Counted from the stretch's first letter, positions 55,124-62,446 are shown. The stretch is 64,000 bases of DNA from Lachnospiraceae bacterium (GCA_015057525.1 SVEE01000005.1:93510-157509); one strand, 5' to 3'. Translations and numbers: made by a program. Notes: generated by a model from the letters alone, not told the origin.

Positions 55124-55152
55124 ATAATAACACCACTTATATAAACCTTCAA
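55124..55152 (-). promoter_or_regulatory. Extended -10 promoter of the lipase-fold gene
   Basis: TTGAAG, 17 bases, TATTAT preceded by TGT on the minus strand, about 25 bases upstream of the start codon. Confidence 0.6.
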
Positions 55153-55170
55153 TTAATATCACAATAAAAA

Positions 55171-55193
55171 AAGAATATGCAAAGCATATTCTT
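55171..55193 (-). terminator. Second terminator of the tRNA-Val/tRNA-Met unit
   Basis: Perfect 10-bp stem AAGAATATGC / GCATATTCTT with a 3-base loop, followed on the minus strand by a run of T. Confidence 0.75.
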
Positions 55194-55199
55194 ATGAAA

Positions 55200-55222
55200 T
55201 AAAAAAGGCCCTTACGGGCCAC
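55200..55222 (-). terminator. First terminator of the tRNA-Val/tRNA-Met unit
   Basis: GGCCC and GGGCC around GTAA, followed on the minus strand by six T, immediately after tRNA-Met. Confidence 0.85.
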
Positions 55223-55228
55223 TCTAAG

Positions 55229-55302
55229 TAGCGGGAGGGGGATTTGAACCCTCGACACCACGGGTATGAACCGTGTGCTCTAGCCAACTGAGCTATCCCG
55301 CC
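55229..55302 (-). tRNA. tRNA-Met (CAU)
   Basis: A 74-base cloverleaf with anticodon loop TTCATAC and a 7-bp acceptor stem with one G-T end pair. The first base is a paired G, so it is not an initiator tRNA. It could in principle be the tRNA-Ile that is lysidinylated at C34; sequence alone here does not decide. Confidence 0.9.
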
Positions 55303-55317
55303 ATATTTAATTTAAAA

Positions 55318-55390
55318 TGGGACCTACAGGGCTCGAACCTGTGACCCTCTGCTTGTAAGGCAGATGCTCTCCCAGCTGAGCTAAGATCCC
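55318..55390 (-). tRNA. tRNA-Val (UAC)
   Basis: A 73-base cloverleaf with anticodon loop CTTACAA, acceptor stem GGGATCT/AGGTCCC and discriminator A. It is 15 bases upstream of tRNA-Met in the same transcript. Confidence 0.93.
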
Positions 55391-55416
55391 ATGTTGTGCT
55401 CACCAGCACCTTTGTT

Positions 55417-55445
55417 AGTATAAAGGCAAAGGAAATAAATGTCAA
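55417..55445 (-). promoter_or_regulatory. Promoter of the tRNA-Val/tRNA-Met unit
   Basis: TTGACA, 17 bases, TATACT on the minus strand: a near-consensus promoter suited to stable RNA. Confidence 0.85.
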
Positions 55446-55495
55446 GACATTTTTTTAATTTTTTATAGTTTTTTTATATAACTTTTAAAGCCATA

Positions 55496-56440
55496 TTATA
55501 TACATCCTAAACTTCTTAAAACAAATATCCACATAGTAAGGGTTACGGATGAAAGTAATGTTGTAAGAACAATAACATTTGATGTAAGTATATCATCGTT
55601 ATCCATATTTTTAGCCATAATATAACAACTTACTGTTGTTGGTGCTGCAAGCATAACTAATATGGCAACCATCTCACTGGAACCAAACCCTATCTTATAT
55701 GCTATAGGCAAAAACAACATAGGTAATCCAATTAGTTTAATAAATGAAGCACCTAACGCAGGCTTCAGTCTTACAATAGCCTGCTTAGTATCAAAGCCTG
55801 CCCCTACTGCTAAAAGCGCCAATGGCGTTGCAGTTTGAGCAATGTAATTCATAGCTCTCGCCGGAATAGTGGGCATATCAAATCTTATTAGGGAAGCAAG
55901 CAATCCTAACAGAATTCCTATTATAATAGGATTCTTAGCAATATTAATACATGCATTTTTTATTTTACCATAATCCTTTGTATCAGTATTAGCATTAAAG
56001 GTTAAAATTATAACAGATAACATGTTAAAAAATGGTACGGAAGCCACTATCATTAATGGTGTCATACCAATTTCACCACATATATTTTCCACAAAGGCTA
56101 CACCAAGAATAGCTGCGCTTCCTCTTGCACCTGCCTGAGCAAATGCACCTACCATAGTTTTATCCTTTATGGTGAGTTTAGCAATAATCCACACCAAGGC
56201 AAACATTACTATAGTAACAATTAGGCAAAAAAGGAAAAACTTTATATCCATATCTTCTCTTATGTCCGAAGATGATATTTCTACAAATAACATAACAGGA
56301 AGAGCCACAGCAAAAACATACTTGTTTGTCACCCTTGCAAATTCATCTGTAAGAAAATTTACTTTCCTCAAAATATAGCCTAATAATATAATTAAAAATA
56401 TAGGGATTGTTGCATTTAAACTAAAAATAAAATTATCCAT
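55496..56440 (-). CDS. AEC-family membrane transporter
   Basis: A 314-residue integral membrane protein of the auxin efflux carrier family, which moves organic acids or similar small molecules. The start MDNFIFSLNATIPIFLIILL is set by AGAGGT 7 bases upstream; the track start adds 16 residues without a good site. About ten hydrophobic segments are arranged in two halves (LLGYILRKVNFLTDEFARV near the N terminus, MVAILVMLAAPTTVSCYIMA near the C terminus). The substrate cannot be told from the sequence. It lies between the two divergent tRNA groups. Confidence 0.88.
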   Translation of the reverse strand: MDNFIFSLNATIPIFLIILLGYILRKVNFLTDEFARVTNKYVFAVALPVMLFVEISSSDIREDMDIKFFLFCLIVTIVMFALVWIIAKLTIKDKTMVGAFAQAGARGSAAILGVAFVENICGEIGMTPLMIVASVPFFNMLSVIILTFNANTDTKDYGKIKNACINIAKNPIIIGILLGLLASLIRFDMPTIPARAMNYIAQTATPLALLAVGAGFDTKQAIVRLKPALGASFIKLIGLPMLFLPIAYKIGFGSSEMVAILVMLAAPTTVSCYIMAKNMDNDDILTSNVIVLTTLLSSVTLTMWIFVLRSLGCI

Positions 56441-56551
56441 ATATATACCTCTTTTCATCAACTCGATTAGTTTATCACAAACTGTCAAACTTGTAAAATA
56501 CTTGGTTTTTTACCAAAGAAAATACATTTTCAATTTTTTTAAAAAAAGATG

Positions 56552-56580
56552 TTGACAATAACAACTCATTCTTATATAAT
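56552..56580 (+). promoter_or_regulatory. Perfect consensus promoter of the tRNA array
   Basis: TTGACA and TATAAT with a 17-base spacer, the full sigma-A consensus, about 55 bases before tRNA-Pro. Confidence 0.92.
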
Positions 56581-56642
56581 AGGTCTTGCGTTAAGCGATG
56601 GGGTACATATTTACCACATAGTAAGACTTATTTTTACTCCAT

Positions 56643-56717
56643 CGGGGTGTGGCTCAGCTTGGCTAGAGCGCCTGATTTGGGATCAGGAGGTCGCAGGTTC
56701 GAATCCTGTCACCCCGA
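56643..56717 (+). tRNA. tRNA-Pro (UGG)
   Basis: A 75-base cloverleaf; acceptor stem CGGGGTG/CACCCCG, anticodon loop TTTGGGA, T-arm GCAGGTTCGAATCCTGT. First gene of the plus-strand tRNA array. Confidence 0.94.
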
Positions 56718-56746
56718 CTTATAAAACACTTATATGCATTATTCAT

Positions 56747-56817
56747 GCGGGTGTAGTTCAATGGTAGAACACTAGCCTTCCAAGCTAGATACGTGGGTTC
56801 GATTCCCATCACCCGCT
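56747..56817 (+). tRNA. tRNA-Gly (UCC)
   Basis: A 71-base cloverleaf; acceptor stem GCGGGTG/CACCCGC, anticodon loop CTTCCAA. Confidence 0.94.
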
Positions 56818-56847
56818 CTTTATTTTCGCAATTAGCGAAAGTTAAAT

Positions 56848-56921
<74 letters not shown>

Positions 56922-56946
56922 TTATTTTTTTTACTATAATTTATAT

Positions 56947-57021
56947 GGTGGATATGGCGCAGTTGGTTAGCGCGCCAGATTGTGGCTCTGGAGGCCGAGG
57001 GTTCGAATCCCTCTATCCACC
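56947..57021 (+). tRNA. tRNA-His (GUG)
   Basis: Cloverleaf with anticodon loop TTGTGGC. The gene encodes the extra G at position -1 pairing with C73, the identity mark of tRNA-His. Confidence 0.93.
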
Positions 57022-57056
57022 CTCATTATAAGCTTTGCAAGAGGCAAGTTTACTAT

Positions 57057-57128
57057 TGGGCTATCGCCAAGCGGTAAGGCACAGGACTTTGACTCCTGCA
57101 TTCGTTGGTTCGAATCCAACTAGCCCAG
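57057..57128 (+). tRNA. tRNA-Gln (UUG)
   Basis: A 72-base cloverleaf; acceptor stem TGGGCTA/TAGCCCA, anticodon loop CTTTGAC. Confidence 0.93.
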
Positions 57129-57144
57129 CTTATCAAAAAAATAT

Positions 57145-57217
57145 GGGTCACTAGCTCAGTCGGTAGAGCACTTGACTTTTAATCAAGTTGTCGGGGGTTC
57201 GATTCCCCCGTGACTCA
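57145..57217 (+). tRNA. tRNA-Lys (UUU)
   Basis: A 73-base cloverleaf; acceptor stem GGGTCAC/GTGACTC, anticodon loop CTTTTAA. Last member of the array before a terminator. Confidence 0.93.
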
Positions 57218-57240
57218 CTTATTTATAAAGAATACAAAGG

Positions 57241-57270
57241 ATTTCGGATATTTATATCTGAAATTTTTTA
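57241..57270 (+). terminator. Terminator after tRNA-Lys
   Basis: An 11-bp stem ATTTCGGATAT / ATATCTGAAAT (one G-T pair) and a 2-base loop, followed by six T. It separates the six-tRNA array from the structured repeat and tRNA-Leu. Confidence 0.8.
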
Positions 57271-57278
57271 TATTATAT

Positions 57279-57340
57279 GCGAGGGGCAAGGCACGCTCTC
57301 ATCAAATTTTATATAGTTAATACGCAGGTATGGCGGAATT
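57279..57340 (+). repeat. Upstream copy of a 62-bp direct repeat with a tRNA-Leu 5' remnant
   Basis: This segment matches 57463-57524 at 56 of 62 positions, offset by 184 bases. The second copy runs into the intact tRNA-Leu; this one carries only the first 17 bases of that tRNA (GCAGGTATGGCGGAATT at about 57324-57340) and then diverges. It is a partial duplication bracketing structured repeat copy A. Confidence 0.8.
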
Positions 57341-57365
57341 TACACGTAAGCTATAAGCCGTGCGT

Positions 57366-57482
57366 AGACATGGCTAAAATGCCGATGAGAGCTTGCTCTC
57401 GTATCGACATTTTAAGACATGGATACATAGGGCGACAGCCCGTGACTGAGCAAGCGAAGCTTGCGAGGGGCAAGGCTTGCCC
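57366..57482. repeat. Multi-hairpin structured repeat, copy A
   Basis: Four hairpins in a row: a long imperfect stem with a GAGAGCTTGCTCTC tip (about 57368-57424), GGGC-GACA-GCCC, GCAAGC-GAA-GCTTGC and GGGCAA-GGC-TTGCCC. The GC content is well above the surroundings. The same architecture with different bases recurs at 62447-62592. No protein-coding signal is seen; the ORF that crosses it is a chance frame. Confidence 0.65.
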
Positions 57483-57507
57483 TAATCAAATCTTATATAG
57501 TTAATAC

Positions 57508-57589
57508 GCGGGTATGGCGGAATTGGCAGACGCGCTAGATTTAGGTTCTAGTGGGAACACCCGTGCAGGTTCAACTCCTGTTACCCGCA
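57508..57589 (+). tRNA. tRNA-Leu (UAG)
   Basis: An 82-base cloverleaf with the long variable arm of type II tRNAs; acceptor stem GCGGGTA/TACCCGC and anticodon loop TTTAGGT. Its 3' end is the attachment site of the island to the right. Confidence 0.94.
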
Positions 57590-57590
57590 T
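57570..57590 (+). other. Integration site at the tRNA-Leu 3' end (att)
   Basis: The last 20 bases of tRNA-Leu plus one base recur exactly at 62331-62351, and 14 of them at 57720-57733. This is the pattern left by tyrosine-recombinase elements that integrate in tRNA 3' ends. Confidence 0.75.
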
Positions 57591-57591
57591 T

Positions 57592-57635
57592 AATAAAAAT
57601 AAGTAGGATGATAAACATCCTACTTATTTTTATTA
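57592..57635 (+). terminator. Terminator after tRNA-Leu
   Basis: A long near-perfect stem around AAGTAGGATG / CATCCTACTT extended by A/T pairs, with a T-rich 3' side. Confidence 0.85.
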
Positions 57636-57718
57636 CCGAGGCGTGTCATTGAACCTGAGGTTACATATCTCGGCTCCCGCCTCGGTCCACGCTGAACAGT
57701 CGCCACTGGCGACTAGCG
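57636..57718. other. GC-rich structured segment between att copies
   Basis: CCGAGGCG pairs with CGCCTCGG (57636-57643 with 57678-57685) enclosing an AACCT-G-AGGTT hairpin; CGCT pairs with AGCG enclosing GTCGCC-ACT-GGCGAC (57690-57718). This compact set of helices fills the segment between the tRNA-Leu terminator and the next att copy. It has no open reading frame. Confidence 0.55.
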
Positions 57719-57739
57719 CCCTGTTACCCGCATCTTAAG

Positions 57740-57767
57740 GCAATCATTTTAAATGGTTGCTTTTTTT
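57740..57767 (+). terminator. Terminator attached to the left att copy
   Basis: GCAATCATTT and AAATGGTTGC form a stem followed by seven T. Its position 7 bases after a tRNA 3' end suggests that it was once the terminator of tRNA-Leu. Confidence 0.75.
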
Positions 57768-57977
57768 AGTTTTACCCCTAGGAAGTCCTTGGGGAGTCCT
57801 TGAATATAATGAATTTCTGAAATTTGGTTCAAAATCACGGACGGTCTGCAGGGCAAGGAGTTCCAGTAAATATTCTTTCCCAATTTGGGCACTTCTTGGG
57901 CACCTCGACACTTCTCCTCTTCTACTATTGTATTATAATAGGAAGAAACTCATTATCTAATATATCGTGTAGAATGC

Positions 57978-58004
57978 GAAAAGCAGAGTTGTTAGCTCTG
58001 CTTT
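57978..58004. terminator. Hairpin near the end of the left repeat
   Basis: AAAGCAGAG and CTCTGCTTT with a 6-base loop, repeated in the right copy at about 62718-62744. The T run is short; possible terminator for the hydrolase gene on the minus strand or a repeat-internal structure. Confidence 0.5.
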
Positions 58005-58063
58005 AATCATAATTTCAAGTATTCAACAATTCAGTAAACTGAAATTTGGGCGTGCTTAAGATA

Positions 58064-58759
58064 TCAATTATCATTTAAAAGCCTCCTCAAAAAATCTTCT
58101 ACCTCTTTATTAAATGCCCTAGGATTATTATTTGCAATAAAATGATTCCCTTTAACAATGGCTAATTTCGCATTAGGTATACTTTTTACAATCTCCTTTG
58201 TATGAGATTCTTTAATCATATCTCTAGTTCCACAAATAACAAGTGTAGGAACTGATATTTTTATTAATTCTCTTGAATCAATATATGGCTCATTAACCAT
58301 TAATCCTAACATTTCAGCATTTGCTTTAGCCTTCTGTGATTTTGAAGAAAATTTTGTTGCTATTTTATATCCTAATTCGATGGGAAGCTGTATTATTTTT
58401 TTGACACCCTTTGGATTAAGATTTCCTGCATTTAATATTAATGCCTTCACTCTGTGTGGATATTTTAATGCAAATTCCATTGCAATATTAGCTCCATCGG
58501 AAAAACCAAGAATAATTGCTTTTGTAATCCCCATGTAATTCATAAATCCATCCAAATCTTTAGCAAATTGCTTAATTGTGAAAGGAGCATTTCCTCTTTG
58601 CGATTTGCCATGCCCTCTCGTGTCTAACGTAATCACTCTATATTTATCACTGAAATAATCTATTTGATGTTTAAAATACGTACCATCCTCACCGTTTCCG
58701 TGTAAAAGGATAAAAGGTTCTTTGTTTCCTTTTTCACAATGATATAAAGTTATGTCCAT
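58064..58759 (-). CDS. Alpha/beta-hydrolase
   Basis: A 231-residue soluble hydrolase. The oxyanion motif LLHGNGEDG, the nucleophile elbow ILGFSDGANIAME (Ser), the acid in LVICGTRDMI (Asp) and the base in VKGNHFIANN (His) give a complete triad. The substrate is not predictable. GAGGAAG lies before the ATG. It is within the tRNA-Leu island, immediately right of the left flanking repeat, and 37 bases after the acetyltransferase gene, so the two are probably co-transcribed. Confidence 0.88.
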   Translation of the reverse strand: MDITLYHCEKGNKEPFILLHGNGEDGTYFKHQIDYFSDKYRVITLDTRGHGKSQRGNAPFTIKQFAKDLDGFMNYMGITKAIILGFSDGANIAMEFALKYPHRVKALILNAGNLNPKGVKKIIQLPIELGYKIATKFSSKSQKAKANAEMLGLMVNEPYIDSRELIKISVPTLVICGTRDMIKESHTKEIVKSIPNAKLAIVKGNHFIANNNPRAFNKEVEDFLRRLLNDN

Positions 58760-58796
58760 AATACTTCCTCACTCAACTTCAAATTTACTTTTCTTA

Positions 58797-59396
58797 CTAC
58801 ATTTCTTTCTTCCAAACCAAATTATATCGCGTAACACCATTACTTGCCAAAGTCTGATTATATAATTCGCATCCGTAATGTTGATATATCTGTGCGTACT
58901 GCTTCATGTCTGTATCAAACAACAATGGCACTTTTTCACTTTCAGCATATTTCTTCGCAGCTTCTACTAAATACCTTGCATAGCCCTTCCCCTGATATTC
59001 TTTATCAACGCAAACAAACAAAATATCAATATGTGGTTTTATGGCATACTGCTTGTTGGAATCCGATATTTGCTTAATGTGTGACATATACCTTTTTAAT
59101 GTCTTGAATGGAATAACTTTTAGCAATCGGAATAACATCTTCATCTGTGGATATACTGGTGCTTTTTTGCTATGTACGAAACCAACTGCCCCCTTATGGT
59201 CCTCTGTTACATAAAGTGCTTTTGATTCATACACATAATCTGTATATATATCCATATATTTCATCACAAGCTCTTTTCTATCACTCATATCTCCAAATTC
59301 ATGAAATAGCTCATTAGTAATAAATGCTTCACCAACCATTTTTTTAATTTCTGCCAATTCACTTTTTGAAACATCTTTCAATAATTTTACTTTCAT
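58797..59396 (-). CDS. GNAT-family N-acetyltransferase (island)
   Basis: A 199-residue protein with one GNAT domain. The acetyl-CoA loop is in ILFVCVDKEYQGKGYARYLV (Q-G-K-G-Y-A), and the C-terminal core strand is LLFDTDMKQYAQIYQHYGCELYN. GGTGAG precedes the ATG. It lies upstream of the alpha/beta-hydrolase in the island. No antibiotic-resistance family can be named from the sequence. Confidence 0.85.
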   Translation of the reverse strand: MKVKLLKDVSKSELAEIKKMVGEAFITNELFHEFGDMSDRKELVMKYMDIYTDYVYESKALYVTEDHKGAVGFVHSKKAPVYPQMKMLFRLLKVIPFKTLKRYMSHIKQISDSNKQYAIKPHIDILFVCVDKEYQGKGYARYLVEAAKKYAESEKVPLLFDTDMKQYAQIYQHYGCELYNQTLASNGVTRYNLVWKKEM

Positions 59397-59468
59397 TTAA
59401 ACTCACCATCAACTTCAAATTTTCATAAGAGAATTATACTCACAGAACATACAAAAATCAAGTTTCTC

Positions 59469-59657
59469 TCAATCCCACTCTCGTATCCTCTCAAAAAATC
59501 TTGTATACACAGGTTCTGTACCTGTTACACGCATAATCACATCTTCATTATTTACAACATATCCCAGTCCAACTATCATTATAAAAGCTCTTGAAGTGCC
59601 GACAAAGGTGTCCGTCATCCCAAGAGCTTTACTTACAAATTTTATTTTACTAATCAT
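59469..59657 (-). CDS. Short ORF of unknown status
   Basis: A 62-residue frame (MISKIKFVSKALGMTDTFVG ... FFERIREWD) between the integrase fragment and the acetyltransferase gene. I see no good ribosome binding site and no family. It could be a remnant of a larger mobile-element gene. Low confidence as a real gene. Confidence 0.25.
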   Translation of the reverse strand: MISKIKFVSKALGMTDTFVGTSRAFIMIVGLGYVVNNEDVIMRVTGTEPVYTRFFERIREWD

Positions 59658-59686
59658 TTTAAAGAAATTATTTTAATTTTTAATTA

Positions 59687-59887
59687 TTATGCGTATGATT
59701 TTAACAACTTATCAAGAGATTCTACTGCTTCCTTCTTCTTAGACATCAGACTTGATGCATATATATCATCTGTCATCTGAATTGATGAATATCCTAACAA
59801 ACCTTGTGCTGTTTTCATATCAACCTTTGCTGCTAAAAGTAATGTAGCATAGGAATGTCTAAGGAAATGAAAAGGCAATTTCCTCAA
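59687..59887 (-). pseudogene. Tyrosine recombinase (integrase) C-terminal fragment
   Basis: Only the last 66 residues remain of what should be a 350-400-residue protein. They contain box II of tyrosine recombinases, FHFLRHSYATLLL (the HxxR motif), LGYSSIQMT and the nucleophile Tyr in DDIYASSL. The frame is closed by a stop just upstream, so the catalytic first Arg and the DNA-binding domains are lost. It lies inside the tRNA-Leu island and probably comes from the element that made it. Confidence 0.85.
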
Positions 59888-59976
59888 ACACTATACTTAC
59901 TGACAGAATATCCCTCTCCTTCAACACTTAATCGTTCCTCTAGTCTCTCAACTAACTCTCTTAAAAATTCTTCCAT
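59884..59976 (-). CDS. Possible 30-residue ORF upstream of the integrase fragment
   Basis: MEEFLRELVERLEERLSVEG and ten more residues, with AAAGGATGGGAG ahead of the ATG; too short for the ORF track. It is amphipathic and charged. Its stop overlaps the start of the integrase fragment. It may be a small element gene or the edge of a degraded one. Confidence 0.35.
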   Translation of the reverse strand: MEEFLRELVERLEERLSVEGEGYSVSKYSV

Positions 59977-60017
59977 ATTACTCCCATCCTTTCATCTTGG
60001 TTTATATTTATATATGT

Positions 60018-60051
60018 AAAAAGGAAGGAGTTTTCGTATTAACTCCTTCCT
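60018..60051 (-). terminator. Terminator downstream of the nuclease-fusion gene
   Basis: Perfect 11-bp stem AGGAAGGAGTT / AACTCCTTCCT with an 8-base loop, followed on the minus strand by a T run. A weaker 7-bp hairpin (GTAGTGA/TCACTAC) lies at about 60071-60098, nearer the gene. Confidence 0.75.
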
Positions 60052-60145
60052 CATAGATTGAAAATCATCGTAGTGACTGGTTTGTTTATTTCACTACTTG
60101 ACCTATATTATTAGGCAAACGTTATAATTTATGATAACATCAACA

Positions 60146-62041
60146 TTAACCTTTTAAAAATTCATCATCATTCTCATCTCTTAAAATATACTTTTTCATT
60201 AGTGTTTTCTGTTTTCTTCTACAAACATTTGAAATTGTTCCACTTGCTTTTTCATAATCCAATCCTAAATATTCGCAAACATCTTTAACACTTTCAAAAC
60301 TATCAATAAATGTAAGAGATTTTGCATCATACATATTAATTTTTCGTTTCCCTTTTTGTACTCTGTAGCATTCTGGGCATCCTCTTCCATTTACCCTATT
60401 GCAAACTTTTGCTTGCCATTCATGACCCAAATCGCATTTCCACCACATCTTTTTGTTACTATGTGCGGTAACCTGCGTAGGATATACTTCTCCGTTTTTT
60501 TCATAATTCCAAAACTTAGCAACATCAGGGTATATAGTAGACAGATCATTAAATCCCTCTAACACTTTTTTCCCCGAACATATAGGGCATCCCTCTCCAG
60601 CAATTCTTTTTCTCAATACTTTCGAATAACTATGTCCTTTTTCACATACCCAATATATTACGCTTTCACCACCAGCATATACTTCATTTGGTTTTACTTC
60701 GTTTTTATCATAATCCCAATATTTAAGTAATTCGGGATATTTTGTTGCCAAATCATTGATATCTTTTTTTAATATAACATGATGTTTTGCGCACACACTA
60801 CCTTGTGCAATTCTACTTGGCAACGCTAAATATGACTTATTACATAGTTTGCATTTCCAATAGAATCGCTGACCTGTACCAAGCGAAACCATATCTGGTG
60901 TAATAGTTCCATTCTTATCATAATCCCACCTACTTATCAAATCAGGCCTCACACTAGCAATACTATTATCTTTTCTCAATGCAATATATTGATTTTTAAT
61001 TGCAATAGCATCTCGTGCACAATTTACATCTATTTCTTCATTAACCTCTAAAGTTTTAAATATTTCTTTAACAAGCGTATTCAAATCATCAAAAGAAGTT
61101 CTTTCATGAATATAAAAATCTGCTTGTTTCTTCTCTTCATAACATTTGTACTCCTCTACAATAAACAAAGAAATACCTACTGATTCAAAATACTTTTTCT
61201 TAATAGAATCTTTGTCTTTCTTATTTTTGTGAGAATAATTACCATTATACTCTATTCCAATATTTCTTGATGGAATAAACACATCTATTTCCCGTCCATT
61301 ATATTTATATCTATTAACAGCATCAGGATATTTTTGTTTCAAGTAGTATAAAATTACCTGCTCTGGAAACGATGTTTGACTTTGCTTAGCGCAAATTGGG
61401 CATCCCTGCCTATTGCTTCGTTGTTTTACGGACATCAAATAATCATCATGCCCTAAAGGGCAAACCCAATAAACTTTTTTACTTGAATACTCTGTAATTT
61501 CAGTTGGTTTTATATTATTTTTTTTGCTCCATTCGATAGCTAAGTCAGGTGATTTTGATTGTAAGTCATTATAACCTACTAGAACTTTTTGATTTGAACA
61601 ATAGGGGCACCCCGAACCTCTTAGCGCACGATTGCATATATATGACTCATATTCACCTCCACACTTTTGACATTTCCACTTTACTTTCACATTAGAACCT
61701 GCTACACAAGTATATGGAGTAAACTTCGGATTATCACTACTAATCCATTCTAATAGTAAGTCAGGATGTGTATCTGCCAAAACTGCCTTTCCTTTAATAT
61801 ATCTCTCTCGAGAAATTGAATTTTTCCATTCATCGAAGCATTGTAGACAACCGCGTTCTCCTTTAGCTCTTGCTCGTATTTCTTGTTTAAATCTCACATT
61901 ATGTATTTCACATATCCAATACGCATATTTATGGGAACCTATCGTTATTTTCTTTGGATCATTTCCTTCAGAATTATTTTTATCCCAATCCCATTCCACC
62001 ATCATTTTAGCATTATCGATTACATATTTCTTTTCTGTCAT
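60146..62041 (-). CDS. Treble-clef repeat / PD-(D/E)XK nuclease / NUMOD1 fusion
   Basis: A 631-residue protein. Six zinc-ribbon (treble-clef, DUF4379-like) repeats of about 55-60 residues share the pattern PDLxxxWxxxxN...WxCxxGHxxxxxxxxRxxGxGCPxC. Three lie at about 14-70, 90-160 and 163-220, and three at about 362-420, 433-490 and 503-560; the first and fourth have degenerate Cys sets. Between them, 223-325 is a Vsr/DUF559-like PD-(D/E)XK domain: FPEQVILYYL, then GREIDVFIPSRNIGIEYNGN with D253 and E264. Residues 573-622 resemble a NUMOD1 DNA-binding module (YDAKSLTFIDSFESVKDVCEYLG). It is probably a zinc-dependent DNA-binding endonuclease; a role in defence or mobility is inference. AGGTGA precedes the ATG. 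Confidence 0.85.
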   Translation of the reverse strand: MTEKKYVIDNAKMMVEWDWDKNNSEGNDPKKITIGSHKYAYWICEIHNVRFKQEIRARAKGERGCLQCFDEWKNSISRERYIKGKAVLADTHPDLLLEWISSDNPKFTPYTCVAGSNVKVKWKCQKCGGEYESYICNRALRGSGCPYCSNQKVLVGYNDLQSKSPDLAIEWSKKNNIKPTEITEYSSKKVYWVCPLGHDDYLMSVKQRSNRQGCPICAKQSQTSFPEQVILYYLKQKYPDAVNRYKYNGREIDVFIPSRNIGIEYNGNYSHKNKKDKDSIKKKYFESVGISLFIVEEYKCYEEKKQADFYIHERTSFDDLNTLVKEIFKTLEVNEEIDVNCARDAIAIKNQYIALRKDNSIASVRPDLISRWDYDKNGTITPDMVSLGTGQRFYWKCKLCNKSYLALPSRIAQGSVCAKHHVILKKDINDLATKYPELLKYWDYDKNEVKPNEVYAGGESVIYWVCEKGHSYSKVLRKRIAGEGCPICSGKKVLEGFNDLSTIYPDVAKFWNYEKNGEVYPTQVTAHSNKKMWWKCDLGHEWQAKVCNRVNGRGCPECYRVQKGKRKINMYDAKSLTFIDSFESVKDVCEYLGLDYEKASGTISNVCRRKQKTLMKKYILRDENDDEFLKG

Positions 62042-62330
62042 AATCTAATCACCTGATTTTTCGTTTGAATACTGTTTAATTCAATAGTTGAATATAATGC
62101 ATCATTAGTTACATTAACATTATAGTTAATTATAATTTTATCAGTTTGAAAATCAACATACAACACATATATTATAAACTATTATAGTAGTACACCAAGT
62201 CTTAGGGCACTTTTCGGGCACTTATTTCACTACAATTTTTATTATTAAATTATTATGTCTCTGGTCGTGGGCAGGACTTCCTTTTCCGTCAACCCATCGT
62301 AAAATTCGCTGTTTTTCTATGTTCCACAGC
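62042..62330. other. Gap between the nuclease-fusion gene and the right att copy
   Basis: AT-rich leader with the nuclease promoter near 62129-62156. At about 62208-62230 a short phrase, GGGCACTTTTCGGGCACTT, recalls GGGCACTTCTTGGGCACC of the flanking repeats. I see no gene. Confidence 0.5.
62129..62156 (-). promoter_or_regulatory. Sigma-A promoter of the nuclease-fusion gene
   Basis: TTGATT, 16 bases, TATAAT on the minus strand, about 90 bases upstream of the start codon. Confidence 0.6.
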
Positions 62331-62351
62331 TTCAACTCCTGTTACCCGCAT
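62331..62351 (+). other. Right att copy of the tRNA-Leu 3' end
   Basis: An exact 21-base copy of the end of tRNA-Leu (57570-57590) without the rest of the gene. Together with the left copies it marks the far end of the island. Confidence 0.75.
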
Positions 62352-62357
62352 CTTAAG

Positions 62358-62387
62358 GCAATCATTTTAAATGGTTGCTTTTTTTTA
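62358..62387 (+). terminator. Terminator attached to the right att copy
   Basis: The same GCAATCATTT/AAATGGTTGC hairpin and T run as in the left repeat. Confidence 0.75.
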
Positions 62388-62446
62388 GTTTTACATCTAG
62401 GAAGTCCTTGGGGAGTCTTTGAATATAATGAATTTCTGAATTTTGC

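Larger units (their letters stand above)
57720..58047. repeat. Left copy of the island-flanking direct repeat
   Basis: The segment starts with the tRNA-Leu 3' end (CCTGTTACCCGCAT) and an intrinsic terminator, and runs to AATTCAGTAAACTGAAATTT. It matches 62338-62790 along nearly its whole length except that the right copy holds structured repeat B in place of about 30 bases here. The 474-base gap between tRNA-Leu and the hydrolase gene contains this repeat, the GC-rich segment and no gene. Confidence 0.8.

Noticed and set aside
57324-57345. Second tRNA-Leu gene
   Set aside because: Only the first 17 bases match; the anticodon arm and 3' half are absent, so it is a remnant.
57277-57504. 75-residue plus-strand ORF
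   Set aside because: It runs through structured repeat A and the tRNA-Leu stub; no ribosome binding site or protein family.
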